This document shows, in pieces, positions 24,281-33,089 of a DNA stretch of 63,245 nt. Position 1 is the first letter of the stretch; each line of letters opens with the position of its first letter. The notes under the pieces are model-generated. The model did not search any database. It saw nothing but the letters and a program-made list of their open reading frames with translations, and was not told the origin of the DNA. The stretch is from Rhodoferax sp. (GTDB lineage Bacteria > Pseudomonadota > Gammaproteobacteria > Burkholderiales > Burkholderiaceae_C): positions 1-63,245 of the forward strand of contig NZ_JANXUQ010000214.1 of assembly GCF_025356155.1 (NCBI RefSeq). Reading direction: 5' to 3'. The position numbers and the translations under genes are program-made.

Positions 24281-26905
24281 TTACTCCTTCAACCACAACG
24301 CCAATTGCGGCAGAAAACGCGCCTTGCGCTGGGCGCGCAAACGTATGCCTTCGGCAGCGCGCTCGGCCAGCACTTGGGCTTCGGGTGGCTGGTGTGCCTT
24401 GGCATATGCCTGCAGCGCATCGGCCTGGGCTTCATCGCTGCTGTTGCGCAGCAGCTTGGACAAATATTCGGTGCGCTCGTAGTCGGGTTGCATGCGTAGC
24501 AGAACGTCCACGTTCTGCATCGCGTAGCCCCACACCAGTTCACCGTGCTCGTTTGCCAAGTCCATCAACACTCTGCTGGCCAGCAGTGGTGGCAAGTCTT
24601 TGGACAAGGCCAGGGGCATGGCCTGTGTGGTCTGTTGCGGGTCAATGGCATAAAAAGCGGCCGCAAAAAAGCGGTTTTTTTCCTCCGTGCCTTCGGCCTT
24701 GCGCGCCAGCTCCAGCAGTTTGTCGTACGTGGCCTGATCGGCGGTGCGCCCCACTGCGTCCATGACCACAGTCGACAAGGCGGGGGCAAGGCTAGCGGGT
24801 TCCGACAGGTAACGTGTGAAACGCGCACGGGCTTCGCGTACCGTGGCTTCATCACCCATGTGGACCAGAAACTGCACCAGCATCGCGCGTGTTTGCACGC
24901 GGTCCACCGATTCACCGGCCCTGCCATCCCAACCCAGTTGCTTGAACTTCGGTGCCACGGCTGCGATGGCAAAGCGCCGCAGTGCCTGGCGCGTCGCAGC
25001 ATCGCCACGGGCCATATCGTCCAGTGTCTCCAAACGGCCCAGCACCAGCTTCCAGACTGCCACGCGGGGCTCATCGCCCAGTGCTTTGACCATATCGAAG
25101 AAGGTTCCTACGGGCAGGCGGCTGTCGCTGAACAAGACACTGGCATCGGTCACCACTTTGACGCGCGCGCTGTCGGGCAGTTTGTCCAACGTGCGGGTCA
25201 GCTCGGCCAGCAGCTGCGGCGAATATTGCACACGGTAGTAGCCCACGCTTTGCGGGTCGATCACGATCGGGCCCGTGCAGCCGGGGCGTGACACGGTCTG
25301 GCTGCGTTTTTGCAGCAGCACGTAATCGGGCTTCTCGCCCACAATGCCGATCTGCACCGGGACACTCCACAGGCGCTCACTTTTGGCAGTGGGGTCCAGC
25401 AAAAATTGCTGTTGGCGCAAGGTGATCTTGCGCTGGCCCTTGTCACAGACCGCGTCCACACTGACCAGCGGGAAGCCGGACTGCAACGTCCAGTCGCGGG
25501 CAATTTTTGCTACCGGTTTGCCCGATGCCTTGGAAAGTGCGGCCCACAAATCAACACTGGTGGTGTTGGAGTATTGGTGTTTGGCCATGTAGCCGCGTAT
25601 GCCTTGGCGGAAGGTGTCTTCACCCAGATACGCCTCCAGCATGCGCACAAAGGCCTGGCCCTTGTCGTAGGTGATGCGGTCAAAGGCATCGTTGGCCTGG
25701 CTCTCGTTGGTCACAGCCTGGTAGATGGGGTGCACGCTCTTCAGCGCGTCCTGCGCCATGGCCGTTTCGCGGCCCGCATTGGCGCTCAGCGCTGTGTACC
25801 ACGCAGGGTTGAAATGGTCGGTGGCCTTGGACTGCATCCACGACGCAAAGGCCTCGTTCAGCCACAGGTTGTCCCACCACGCCATGGTCACCAGATTGCC
25901 AAACCACTGGTGCGCGGTCTCATGCGCCACGACGCTAAAAACGTTTTGCTGCGTGGTGATGGGGCTCTTGGTGGGGTCATACAACATCGTGGTCTCGTTG
26001 TAGATGACGCCACCCCAGTTTTCCATGGCGCCGCCGAATCCGCCGGGCACGGCGATCTGGTCCAGCTTGGGCAGCGGGTAGCGCACACCAAAATAATTGT
26101 TGTAATAGCGCACCAGTTCTTGGCTGACTTTCAGCGCGTAGGCCGCAGATGCCTGTTTGCCCGCGGTGGTCACCACGCCGATCTCGGTGCCGTCCTGCAT
26201 GGCGCTGCTGCGCTCCAGCTCGCCAGCGGCCAGCACCACCAGATAGGTGGACATCTTGGGCGTCATCGCGAAGCGCACACGCTTGGTTCCATTGGGCAGG
26301 GTCTGCTCCTGCTGCACCGGCATATTGGAGATGGCGGTAAAGCTGGCAGGCACGTCGGCGGTCATCTGGAAGCGGGCGCGGAAAGCCGGCTCGTCCCACG
26401 AGGGGAAAAAGCTGCGCGCATCGGTCGCTTCCAGGTTGCTGCCGATCATGATTTTCTCGTCAGCCCCAACCTTATATCGGTCGTAGTACAGGCCTTGGGC
26501 CGTGCGGTTGATAGTGCCACGGTAACGCAGCGAGAGTGTGTATTGCCCCTTGGCCAGTGGTTGTGGCAACGTAAAGCTCAGTGTTTGTTGCTCTTTGTCC
26601 AGCTGCGGTTGCAGATCTTGTCGCGCTATGCCGCGCCCGCTCAGCGTAGCGGTGGCTATGTCGATCTGGTTGGCATTGAGCACAATCTTGCGCGTGGTGC
26701 TGCGCACATCGATGGTGATGTCTTCGGTACCGCTAAAAGTAAACGCGGCGAGGTCTGGAACGATGTGAATCTTGTAGTCCAACGGCACCACATCTTTGGG
26801 CAATTTACCCGGTGTGCTACCGAATGAAAACTTGGACTCGGCTTGTGCCGCAAGACACAGGATGGCGAGCGCGATGGCGCTGGCGCGCGTGAACAATGGA
26901 TGCAT
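24281..26905 (-). CDS. M1-family zinc aminopeptidase (exported)
   Basis: An 874-residue M1 metallopeptidase with a Sec signal (AIALAILCLAAQAE). Substrate binding is by GGFGGAMENWGG (GAMEN), zinc binding and catalysis by VVAHETAHQWFGN (HExxH, about residue 325) with the downstream Glu in LWLNEAFASWM. The C-terminal region carries the ERAP1-like helical domain (PDSARVKVVTDASVLF and beyond). It removes N-terminal residues from peptides, here in the periplasm or outside rather than in the cytosol as for E. coli PepN. Monocistronic; convergent with the acyl-CoA dehydrogenases. Confidence 0.92.
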   Translation of the reverse strand: MHPLFTRASAIALAILCLAAQAESKFSFGSTPGKLPKDVVPLDYKIHIVPDLAAFTFSGTEDITIDVRSTTRKIVLNANQIDIATATLSGRGIARQDLQPQLDKEQQTLSFTLPQPLAKGQYTLSLRYRGTINRTAQGLYYDRYKVGADEKIMIGSNLEATDARSFFPSWDEPAFRARFQMTADVPASFTAISNMPVQQEQTLPNGTKRVRFAMTPKMSTYLVVLAAGELERSSAMQDGTEIGVVTTAGKQASAAYALKVSQELVRYYNNYFGVRYPLPKLDQIAVPGGFGGAMENWGGVIYNETTMLYDPTKSPITTQQNVFSVVAHETAHQWFGNLVTMAWWDNLWLNEAFASWMQSKATDHFNPAWYTALSANAGRETAMAQDALKSVHPIYQAVTNESQANDAFDRITYDKGQAFVRMLEAYLGEDTFRQGIRGYMAKHQYSNTTSVDLWAALSKASGKPVAKIARDWTLQSGFPLVSVDAVCDKGQRKITLRQQQFLLDPTAKSERLWSVPVQIGIVGEKPDYVLLQKRSQTVSRPGCTGPIVIDPQSVGYYRVQYSPQLLAELTRTLDKLPDSARVKVVTDASVLFSDSRLPVGTFFDMVKALGDEPRVAVWKLVLGRLETLDDMARGDAATRQALRRFAIAAVAPKFKQLGWDGRAGESVDRVQTRAMLVQFLVHMGDEATVREARARFTRYLSEPASLAPALSTVVMDAVGRTADQATYDKLLELARKAEGTEEKNRFFAAAFYAIDPQQTTQAMPLALSKDLPPLLASRVLMDLANEHGELVWGYAMQNVDVLLRMQPDYERTEYLSKLLRNSSDEAQADALQAYAKAHQPPEAQVLAERAAEGIRLRAQRKARFLPQLALWLKE

Positions 26906-27052
26906 GGAGTAGTGCTCTCGGTTGCCGAAATGGCGACTGAGAAAATTGTAGAGACAAATTCGATTGTCATCGGATTAAGCCTCACGCACTGCACCCCTCC
27001 TGCCAAGAGCCGGGAGCGCATTCCCTATGCGCCCCGGACCAGTTGCGTTGGT

Positions 27053-27592
<540 letters not shown>

Positions 27593-27829
27593 TCATCGGC
27601 CCAGATTGGGCGATGTTGCCATCAGGCGTTCACGCTCTTTGCGCTGTGCCTCAAGCCGTGTGCGATTGCCCATCTCCGCAATGGCATCGCTGTGGTCATC
27701 GCCAAAGCGATGGTGTGTGCCCGGCGTATGCCGACGTTGGCCAAAATGCCGCGCCAACAGGGCGACCAGTAACAAGGCGATCAAGCTGCCAATGATGAGC
27801 ATTTGGGGGGTAACTGCTGCTGCGTCCAT
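27593..27829 (-). CDS. Small single-pass membrane protein
   Basis: A 78-residue protein: MDAAAVTPQMLIIGSLIALLL, one transmembrane helix (about residues 9-26), then a basic and His-rich cytosolic or periplasmic tail (ARHFGQRRHTPGTHHRFGDDHSDA, here partly quoted) ending MATSPNLGR. GGAGG lies 8 nt before ATG 27829, a strong ribosome site, which supports a real gene. No family is recognised. It is in the same direction as the collagen-like gene, 118 bp upstream of it. Confidence 0.6.
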   Translation of the reverse strand: MDAAAVTPQMLIIGSLIALLLVALLARHFGQRRHTPGTHHRFGDDHSDAIAEMGNRTRLEAQRKERERLMATSPNLGR

Positions 27830-28164
27830 GTGTGGAACCTCCGAGATAAAGTGTGTGAACAAGAGGCCATGCCACCGCAGCTTACGACCCCAAATCCGTG
27901 ACACCACAAGGGCATACACAAACTCACACGCAATGCTACGCAGGCAGCGCGCCACGTCTGTATGACAGCACACGTTGGGACAATTGCTATATATTACATA
28001 GCATAGTATTCATGTTCCAAGAGGGCTACCGGCCATTTATATAAATGTGTCAAATGGTAAAACGGGATCGGCGTATGCGCCTGACAATTTCTTTTAGAAA
28101 ATTTAACCCCATCACACACCTGGCTTCGTTTCAGTTCACTCCTCAACCACATTCTGGAGTCAAC
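27830..28164. other. 335-bp divergent intergenic region with AT-rich palindrome
   Basis: This stretch separates the small membrane-protein gene from the sigma-factor operon. It holds TGCTAT (27985-27990) and ATAGCA (27998-28003), an AT-rich inverted repeat suited to an operator or -10 region, and a CTGACA near 28081. Several TATAT tracts lower its G+C well below its surroundings. No coding frame looks real. Confidence 0.4.
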
Positions 28165-29079
28165 ATGCACACGAATCTCAGCCGCCTGGGTTTGGCCGTT
28201 GTACTGGTCTGCAGCGGCATACAAGCACAGGCCATCGGCCGCCTGGCCGATGTCACCATCACTGACCGCAATACTGGCGCCACGCTGCCGGTGTATTTCA
28301 ACAAGGGCGAGTACTGGGTGGCTGGCGCGCCGGGTGCGCGCTACGCCATCGCCATCCGCAACAAACTGGGCGAGCGCGTGATGGCGGTCACCTCCGTCGA
28401 TGGCATCAATGTGGTCAATGGCGCAACCGCCGCTTGGGGCCAGACCGGTTATGTGTTTGGCGCCCACTACAACTACCAGATCACCGGCTGGCGCAAGAAC
28501 AATTCCGAAGTCGCTGCGTTTGAGTTTGCAGCCGCCAGTGATTCGTATGCCGAGCGCACCGGCCGCCCCAACCAGGTGGGTGTCATTGGTGTGGCCGTGT
28601 TCAAGGAGCGCGTACCCGAGCCGGTAGCACTGCCCACACCCATGCCCTACCGCCAGGAGCGGGACTTCAAGGAATCACGCGCAGACAACGCGGCACCGCC
28701 CCCACCTGCTCCCGCTGCCACTGCCGCCCCGCAAAAGAGCATGGGTGCCGCAGCACCTGGCACCGCCGCACCGACTGAAGCCATGGCCGAACGCAGCCGC
28801 ACGGCCGATGCCGCCACAGGCCAGTCCTACGCCCGCCCGGCCATGCCCTCGCCCAAACTGGGCACCGGCCACGGCCAACGTGAAGACTCCTATGTGTCGC
28901 AAACCAGTTTCGAGCGGTTGCAGTCGCAGCCCAACGAGGTCATCACCATCCGTTACGACAGTCGCGAAAATCTGATCGCCTCCGGTGTCATCGTTGAGCG
29001 CCCTGGCCGCATGCCCAACCCCTTTCCCAACTCGGACAGCCTGTCCTACGTGCCCGATCCCCCGGCACGCCGTTATTGA
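28165..29079 (+). CDS. Secreted protein of unknown function, first gene of an ECF operon
   Basis: A 304-residue exported protein: signal LGLAVVLVCSGIQAQA, then a well-structured N-terminal half with VDGINVVNGATAAWGQTGYVF, ITGWRKNNSEVAAFEF and SYAERTGRPNQVGVIGVAVF. The second half is an Ala/Pro-rich linker (AAPPPPAPAATAA) leading to a C-terminal segment SFERLQSQPNEVITIRYDS. The N-terminal pattern occurs in uncharacterised proteins of Comamonadaceae encoded next to sigma factors, as far as I remember. ATG 28165 follows TGGAGT. The neighbour order suggests that it is a sensed or regulated component of the sigma system. Confidence 0.75.
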   Translation: MHTNLSRLGLAVVLVCSGIQAQAIGRLADVTITDRNTGATLPVYFNKGEYWVAGAPGARYAIAIRNKLGERVMAVTSVDGINVVNGATAAWGQTGYVFGAHYNYQITGWRKNNSEVAAFEFAAASDSYAERTGRPNQVGVIGVAVFKERVPEPVALPTPMPYRQERDFKESRADNAAPPPPAPAATAAPQKSMGAAAPGTAAPTEAMAERSRTADAATGQSYARPAMPSPKLGTGHGQREDSYVSQTSFERLQSQPNEVITIRYDSRENLIASGVIVERPGRMPNPFPNSDSLSYVPDPPARRY

Positions 29080-29095
29080 GTGCTGCCAGCACCCC

Positions 29096-29121
29096 ATAAT
29101 GCTGGCCATGGCCAGCATTAT
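29096..29121. promoter_or_regulatory. Perfect 26-bp palindrome over the sigma-factor start codon
   Basis: Positions 29096-29108 (ATAATGCTGGCCA) are exactly complementary to 29109-29121. It includes both candidate start codons of the sigma factor (29099, 29108). A second short inverted repeat (GTGCTG 29080-29085, CAGCAC 29087-29092) precedes it. It may bind a dimeric repressor or fold into an mRNA hairpin that hides the start. Confidence 0.65.
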
Positions 29122-29698
29122 CAACCTTCAATCCGAGACTGATGAGTCGCTGATGCTGGGCTACGCCGCCGGTAACCTGCAAGCCTTCAACCTGCTCTAT
29201 GACCGGCATGAAATGGGCGTCTGGCGCTATGTGTTCCGCAGCGTGCGGGTGCAGGCAATCGCAGACGATTTGTTGCAAGATGTGTGGTTTGCGCTGGCCC
29301 GCCAGGCCCCCAACTACCAGCCCACCGCCAAGTTCAAGACCTGGTTGTTCACGCTGGCGCATAACCGGCTGGTCGACCACTTCCGCACCGTCAAACGACA
29401 TGTCAGCCTGGATGACGACGATGGCGAGTCCGACAGCGTGGCACTGGTCCAGACCCTGGCGGCCAATTCGGGCTTTGGGCCGCTTAAACGCCTGGAATCG
29501 AAAGAGCAAGCACGGGCTTTGCTGGAAGCCATCGAAGCGCTGCCATTCGCACAGCGCGAGGCCTTTATGCTGCAGGCCGAAGCGGGCATGGATGTGCAGG
29601 ACATTGCCACCACCACGGGCGTAAGTTTTGAGACCGCCAAAAGCCGCTTGCGCTACGCGCGCAGCCGCTTGCGCGAACTGCTGCAGGAGTACGCATGA
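29108..29698 (+). CDS. ECF-family RNA polymerase sigma factor
   Basis: A 196-residue extracytoplasmic-function sigma factor. Region 2 is seen as ESLMLGYAAGNLQAFNLLYDRHE, then DDLLQDVWFALARQAPNYQP and FKTWLFTLAHNRLVDHFR; region 4 as LPFAQREAFMLQAEAGMDVQDI and FETAKSRLRYARSRLRELL. Regions 1 and 3 are absent, as usual. The start is either 29099 or 29108, both inside a perfect 26-bp palindrome and without a Shine-Dalgarno. The stop overlaps the next gene by ATGA. The gene is probably autoregulated through the upstream secreted-protein promoter. Confidence 0.9.
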   Translation: MASIINLQSETDESLMLGYAAGNLQAFNLLYDRHEMGVWRYVFRSVRVQAIADDLLQDVWFALARQAPNYQPTAKFKTWLFTLAHNRLVDHFRTVKRHVSLDDDDGESDSVALVQTLAANSGFGPLKRLESKEQARALLEAIEALPFAQREAFMLQAEAGMDVQDIATTTGVSFETAKSRLRYARSRLRELLQEYA

Positions 29699-30843
29699 CC
29701 GACAAGCCGCTTGACGAGTTGCTAGAGCGCTACGCCGAAGCCGTGGCACAGGACGCGCGCGGGCCGTCCGACCGCGTGCGCAATGCCGCACGTGCACACG
29801 CCCAAATGCTGCGCGACCAAGCTGCTGTGGTGCAACGGGCGGCAGGTGCTACACCGCCCAAACCCGCGGCCAACCAGCCCCAGTGGACGCTCTCTTTAGT
29901 GGCCAGCCTGGCCGTTGTGGGCCTGGCGGGCTTGCTGTATGTGCAGATCGACCACGGCACGCCCGAAGACCGCGAGGTGGCGTTGGGCGTGCCCGCAATC
30001 AGCGATATTGCTCCAGCTCCTGCTCCTGCCCCAGCCACCGCCACCGCCACCGCGCGGGCGTACTCTGGCCGAACGGCGGTTGCGCAAGCGGCTGACACGC
30101 GGCAACGCGCAGACGGCAAGGCTTTGGAAGGCGTATCCGCTGCAGCGGCGCCGCCGCTGGCCGTGGCACCTGCAAAAAACGCAATTGCCGACACCACCGA
30201 TAAAAAGGCAGCGCCCACCCACGCAACCGCGCCCCTACCGGACGCGCCGCAAGCCGCTGGCAATGTGGCTGCCGCCAAGCCCCAAGCTGATGCGCCACCG
30301 ACCGAGGCCGACGCAGTGCAGCGAGCAGACGCCAACCGTGCGACTGGGAACTTGGCCAGTGCAGGCGGCATGCGGGATGCCCACAAAGAGGCCCGTGCTG
30401 AAGCACTACCGCGCGCCGCTGCTCCGATGGTCAAGTCCGCTGCAGCACCCGCAGCACCCGCAGCGCTTGCAACCGCACCGCCGCCGCCGGCCCCAGCCGC
30501 AGTGGCCGCACCCCCAGGTGACGTCGCACCGGCAATAGCGGCACGCGTGCGACCGACGCAGGTCAACCCCGCTGCTGCGCAGTTCCTGGAGGCCGCACGC
30601 AGCGGACAGACAGAGACCATGGAAAGACTGCTGAGCCAAGGCATCTCCGTCAACACCCGCGATGACGGTGGCAATACCGCACTGATGCTGGCCGTGACCC
30701 ACCAACAGGGCCCAGCCGTTCGCAGGCTGCTGGCCATGGGCGCCGATCCCTCCTTGGTCAACCGTGAGGGATTCAGCGCACTGCAACTCGCCCATCGCCT
30801 GGCACTCGCGGACATGGCGAAGCTGCTGCAAACGCCGAGGTAA
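29695..30843 (+). CDS. Membrane-anchored ankyrin-repeat protein, putative anti-sigma factor
   Basis: A 382-residue protein translationally coupled (ATGA) to the sigma factor. Residues 1-62 form a polar cytosolic segment (PLDELLERYAEAVAQD) where an anti-sigma domain would be expected; residues 64-84 are a single transmembrane helix (TLSLVASLAVVGLAGLLYV). A long Ala/Pro/Lys-rich linker follows, and about 290-378 carry ankyrin repeats (MERLLSQGISVNTRDDGGNTAL, ALMLAV, RLLAMGADPSLVN), predicted periplasmic. This is not a standard anti-sigma architecture. Anti-sigma activity is inferred only from position and topology. Confidence 0.75.
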   Translation: MTDKPLDELLERYAEAVAQDARGPSDRVRNAARAHAQMLRDQAAVVQRAAGATPPKPAANQPQWTLSLVASLAVVGLAGLLYVQIDHGTPEDREVALGVPAISDIAPAPAPAPATATATARAYSGRTAVAQAADTRQRADGKALEGVSAAAAPPLAVAPAKNAIADTTDKKAAPTHATAPLPDAPQAAGNVAAAKPQADAPPTEADAVQRADANRATGNLASAGGMRDAHKEARAEALPRAAAPMVKSAAAPAAPAALATAPPPPAPAAVAAPPGDVAPAIAARVRPTQVNPAAAQFLEAARSGQTETMERLLSQGISVNTRDDGGNTALMLAVTHQQGPAVRRLLAMGADPSLVNREGFSALQLAHRLALADMAKLLQTPR

Positions 30844-30978
30844 GCCACACGCGCAATCCCTGCATCTGCTGCTAGATCCGCAGCCGGTCGCACCGCCCCC
30901 ATGCTGGATGGTGGCGGCCTAGTTGCCGGCACGGGCTATGCGCAGGCTGCGATGCTGTCCAAGTACTGCGCCGCGCCA

Positions 30979-31564
30979 TCAGCGGCTAAGGATGTCGGGC
31001 ACATGCGGATCGCCCACGCGGCCTGGCTCCAACAGAACCAGTTCGGACATCACCGCCTTTTGTATCGCATCAATGGTCTTTTCCTTCTGCATCTGTTGCA
31101 ACACCGTCGTCAGTTTCGGCACCAACGCCTCATGTTTTTTGTTCAAGTAGTGAAACACCGGGAACGTGGCCAGCGCGGGCGACAGTATCTTCACGTCCGT
31201 CAGGTTTAGTTCTTTCAACGCTGCCATGCCCGATGCCCGATTGGCGACCACCACGTCCGAGCGCCCCAGGCTCATTTTCAAAAAGGCCTGGCGTAAAGTA
31301 GCGGCCACTTCGACCCGCATGCCCTGCGTGTTTTGTTCCACGATCTTGATGCTCTTGACATATCCCACGGTGTAGGGGCGCAAGCTGTCCCAGCCATTGA
31401 CGGTAAACGTGGTGCCCAGCGTAAAAATGACAATTTCGTAGGTCAACAGCGCGACCGGCACGATGACCAGGTTGGGATATTCGCGGTCCATTCCCAGCTT
31501 GCGGTACAGCTCGCCGTCCATGTCCCCGTTGTTGACGCTACGCAAGCAACGTACGGCGGCGCAT
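30979..31564 (-). pseudogene. Solute-binding protein gene with N-terminal deletion (SBP family 3)
   Basis: The frame ending at 30979 encodes the C-terminal two-thirds of a periplasmic family-3 binding protein: NNGDMDGELYRKLGMDREYPN, TVNGWDSLRPYTVGYVKSIKI, VEVAATLRQAFLKMSLGRSDVV. The start of the gene is still visible in another frame as MRRRTLLA followed by a stop at 31538-31540, so about 60-80 codons including the ligand-binding N-lobe and most of the signal peptide are deleted. The product could not bind or be exported normally. It is divergent from the phosphofructokinase gene, with 141 bp between them. Confidence 0.7.
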
Positions 31565-31705
31565 GGTGTATCCCTTTTTCGGCGGAGATGCGAAGCCCCA
31601 GCATACTCTGTTGGACCGCCTATGCAAGGCCACCAAAAAGCGCTGCAGACGGCCACTTGCGACGATAATTTCTGGCCTATACCAATCACTTCGGGGAGGC
31701 ATAAC

Positions 31706-32923
31706 ATGGCATCTGGAAAAATTCTTGTCGCACAAGGTGGAGGCCCCACCGCTGTCATCAACCAGTCGCTCGTGGGTGTGGCACTGGAGGCGCGGCGTTT
31801 CCACGATATTGCGCATGTCTACGGCGCGCGCCACGGTGTGCGCGGCATCGTCAACGAAGATTTTGTGCACCTGACACAAGAGACCAGCCACAACCTGGAG
31901 ATGGTGGCCAACACGCCGTCCAGCGCTTTAGGCTCCACACGCGACAAACCCGATGCGGCCTACTGCCACGAGATCTTCAAGGTGCTGCAGGCCCACGAGA
32001 TCGGCCACTTCTTCTACATCGGCGGCAATGATTCGTCCGACACCGTGCGCATCGTCAGCGAGGAGGCGCGAAAAGCCAACTATGCGCTGCGCTGTATCCA
32101 TATCCCCAAGACGATTGACAACGATTTGGTGGGCAACGACCACACGCCGGGTTTTCCATCGGCGGCGCGTTTTGTGGCACAGGCTTTTGCAGGTGCCAAC
32201 CTCGACAATGCGGCGCTGCCCGGTGTGTATGTGGCGGTGGTCATGGGGCGCCATGCGGGCTTTCTGACCGCAGCCTCGGCACTGGGCAAGAAATTCCCCG
32301 ACGATGGCCCACATCTGATCTACCTGCCCGAACGCACCTTCAGCCTGGAGCAATTTCTGGCCGATGTGAAGGCCACCTACGACCGCTTGGGGCGCTGCGT
32401 GGTGGCGGTGTCCGAAGGCATACACGATGCTTCGGGCAAATCCATTGCCGCGCAACTGGCCAAGGACCTGGAGCACGATGCGCATGGCAACGTGCAGTTG
32501 TCTGGCAGCGGCGCGCTGGCCGATCTGCTGTGCGAGGAGATCAAAAGCAAACTGGGCATCAAACGCGTGCGTGGCGACACGCTGGGCTACCTGCAGCGCT
32601 CCTTCATCGGTTGCGTGTCGGACGTGGACCAGCGCGAAGCGCGTGAAGTAGGCGAGAAGGCGGTGCAGTTTGCGATGTGGGGCGACCGCGATGGTTCGGT
32701 CGCCATCAAGCGCACGGGGTTCTATTCGGTGGACTATGAACTGCTGCCGCTGGACGCCGTGGCGGGCAAGACCCGTGTGATGGAGGACCACTTCATCACG
32801 GCGAATGGCACCGATGTGACGGATGCCTTCGGGCTCTACCTGCGTCCGCTGCTGGGTTCAGGCATGCCGGATGCATTCCGCCTGCGGACCAATCCTGTGG
32901 CCAAGGTATTGCGTCCTGGCTAG
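31706..32923 (+). CDS. Pyrophosphate-type 6-phosphofructokinase
   Basis: A 405-residue phosphofructokinase. The substrate loop YIGGNDSSDT has Asp at the position where ATP-dependent enzymes carry Gly, a change tied to PPi use; PKTIDNDLVGNDHTPGF holds the catalytic TIDND and VVMGRHAGFLT binds fructose-6-phosphate. PPi-dependent enzymes catalyse the reversible F6P/F1,6BP step of glycolysis in the cytoplasm, as in several Rhodoferax-like and methylotrophic bacteria. ATG 31706 is preceded by GGGAGG. Long upstream in-frame sequence is not homologous. Confidence 0.88.
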   Translation: MASGKILVAQGGGPTAVINQSLVGVALEARRFHDIAHVYGARHGVRGIVNEDFVHLTQETSHNLEMVANTPSSALGSTRDKPDAAYCHEIFKVLQAHEIGHFFYIGGNDSSDTVRIVSEEARKANYALRCIHIPKTIDNDLVGNDHTPGFPSAARFVAQAFAGANLDNAALPGVYVAVVMGRHAGFLTAASALGKKFPDDGPHLIYLPERTFSLEQFLADVKATYDRLGRCVVAVSEGIHDASGKSIAAQLAKDLEHDAHGNVQLSGSGALADLLCEEIKSKLGIKRVRGDTLGYLQRSFIGCVSDVDQREAREVGEKAVQFAMWGDRDGSVAIKRTGFYSVDYELLPLDAVAGKTRVMEDHFITANGTDVTDAFGLYLRPLLGSGMPDAFRLRTNPVAKVLRPG

Positions 32924-32942
32924 GAGGCTTATAAGAAATCAG

Positions 32943-32996
32943 CCGCTAGCCCTCGCGAAATATAGTTGTACCGCTACAAAATTAGTAGCATTCAGC
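32943..32996 (+). repeat. Family-2 dispersed repeat, intergenic
   Basis: CCGCTAGCCCTCG, 14 nt, then CCGCTACAAAATTAGTAGCA. It is 20 bp after the phosphofructokinase stop, directly beside a family-3 element at 33003. It is the best preserved example outside a gene. Confidence 0.65.
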
Positions 32997-33002
32997 TGCA
33001 TT

Positions 33003-33082
33003 AGTCGCCGCAGGGCCGCCCCAAGGCGACTAACACCCCCTCGGGGGGCAACGCAGTACGCGCAGCGACAAGCGTGGGGGCC
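33003..33082 (-). repeat. Family-3 GC-rich palindromic element
   Basis: On the minus strand it reads CCCCCACGCTTGTCGC, later GCCCCCCGAGGGGG (a hairpin), then CGCCTTGGGGCGGCCC. The same unit recurs at 36902 and 40521 on the plus strand. It lies between the convergent phosphofructokinase and DUF1631 genes, where its GC hairpins could end transcription. Confidence 0.65.
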
Positions 33083-33089
33083 TGCCTTT

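Noticed and set aside
25310..26827. A 505-codon frame opposite the M1 aminopeptidase
   Set aside because: Antisense shadow of a strongly supported gene, rich in His and Gly without a family pattern.
32021..32035. GGND in the phosphofructokinase as a broken site
   Set aside because: The Asp in this loop fits the PPi-dependent type, so it is expected rather than a defect.
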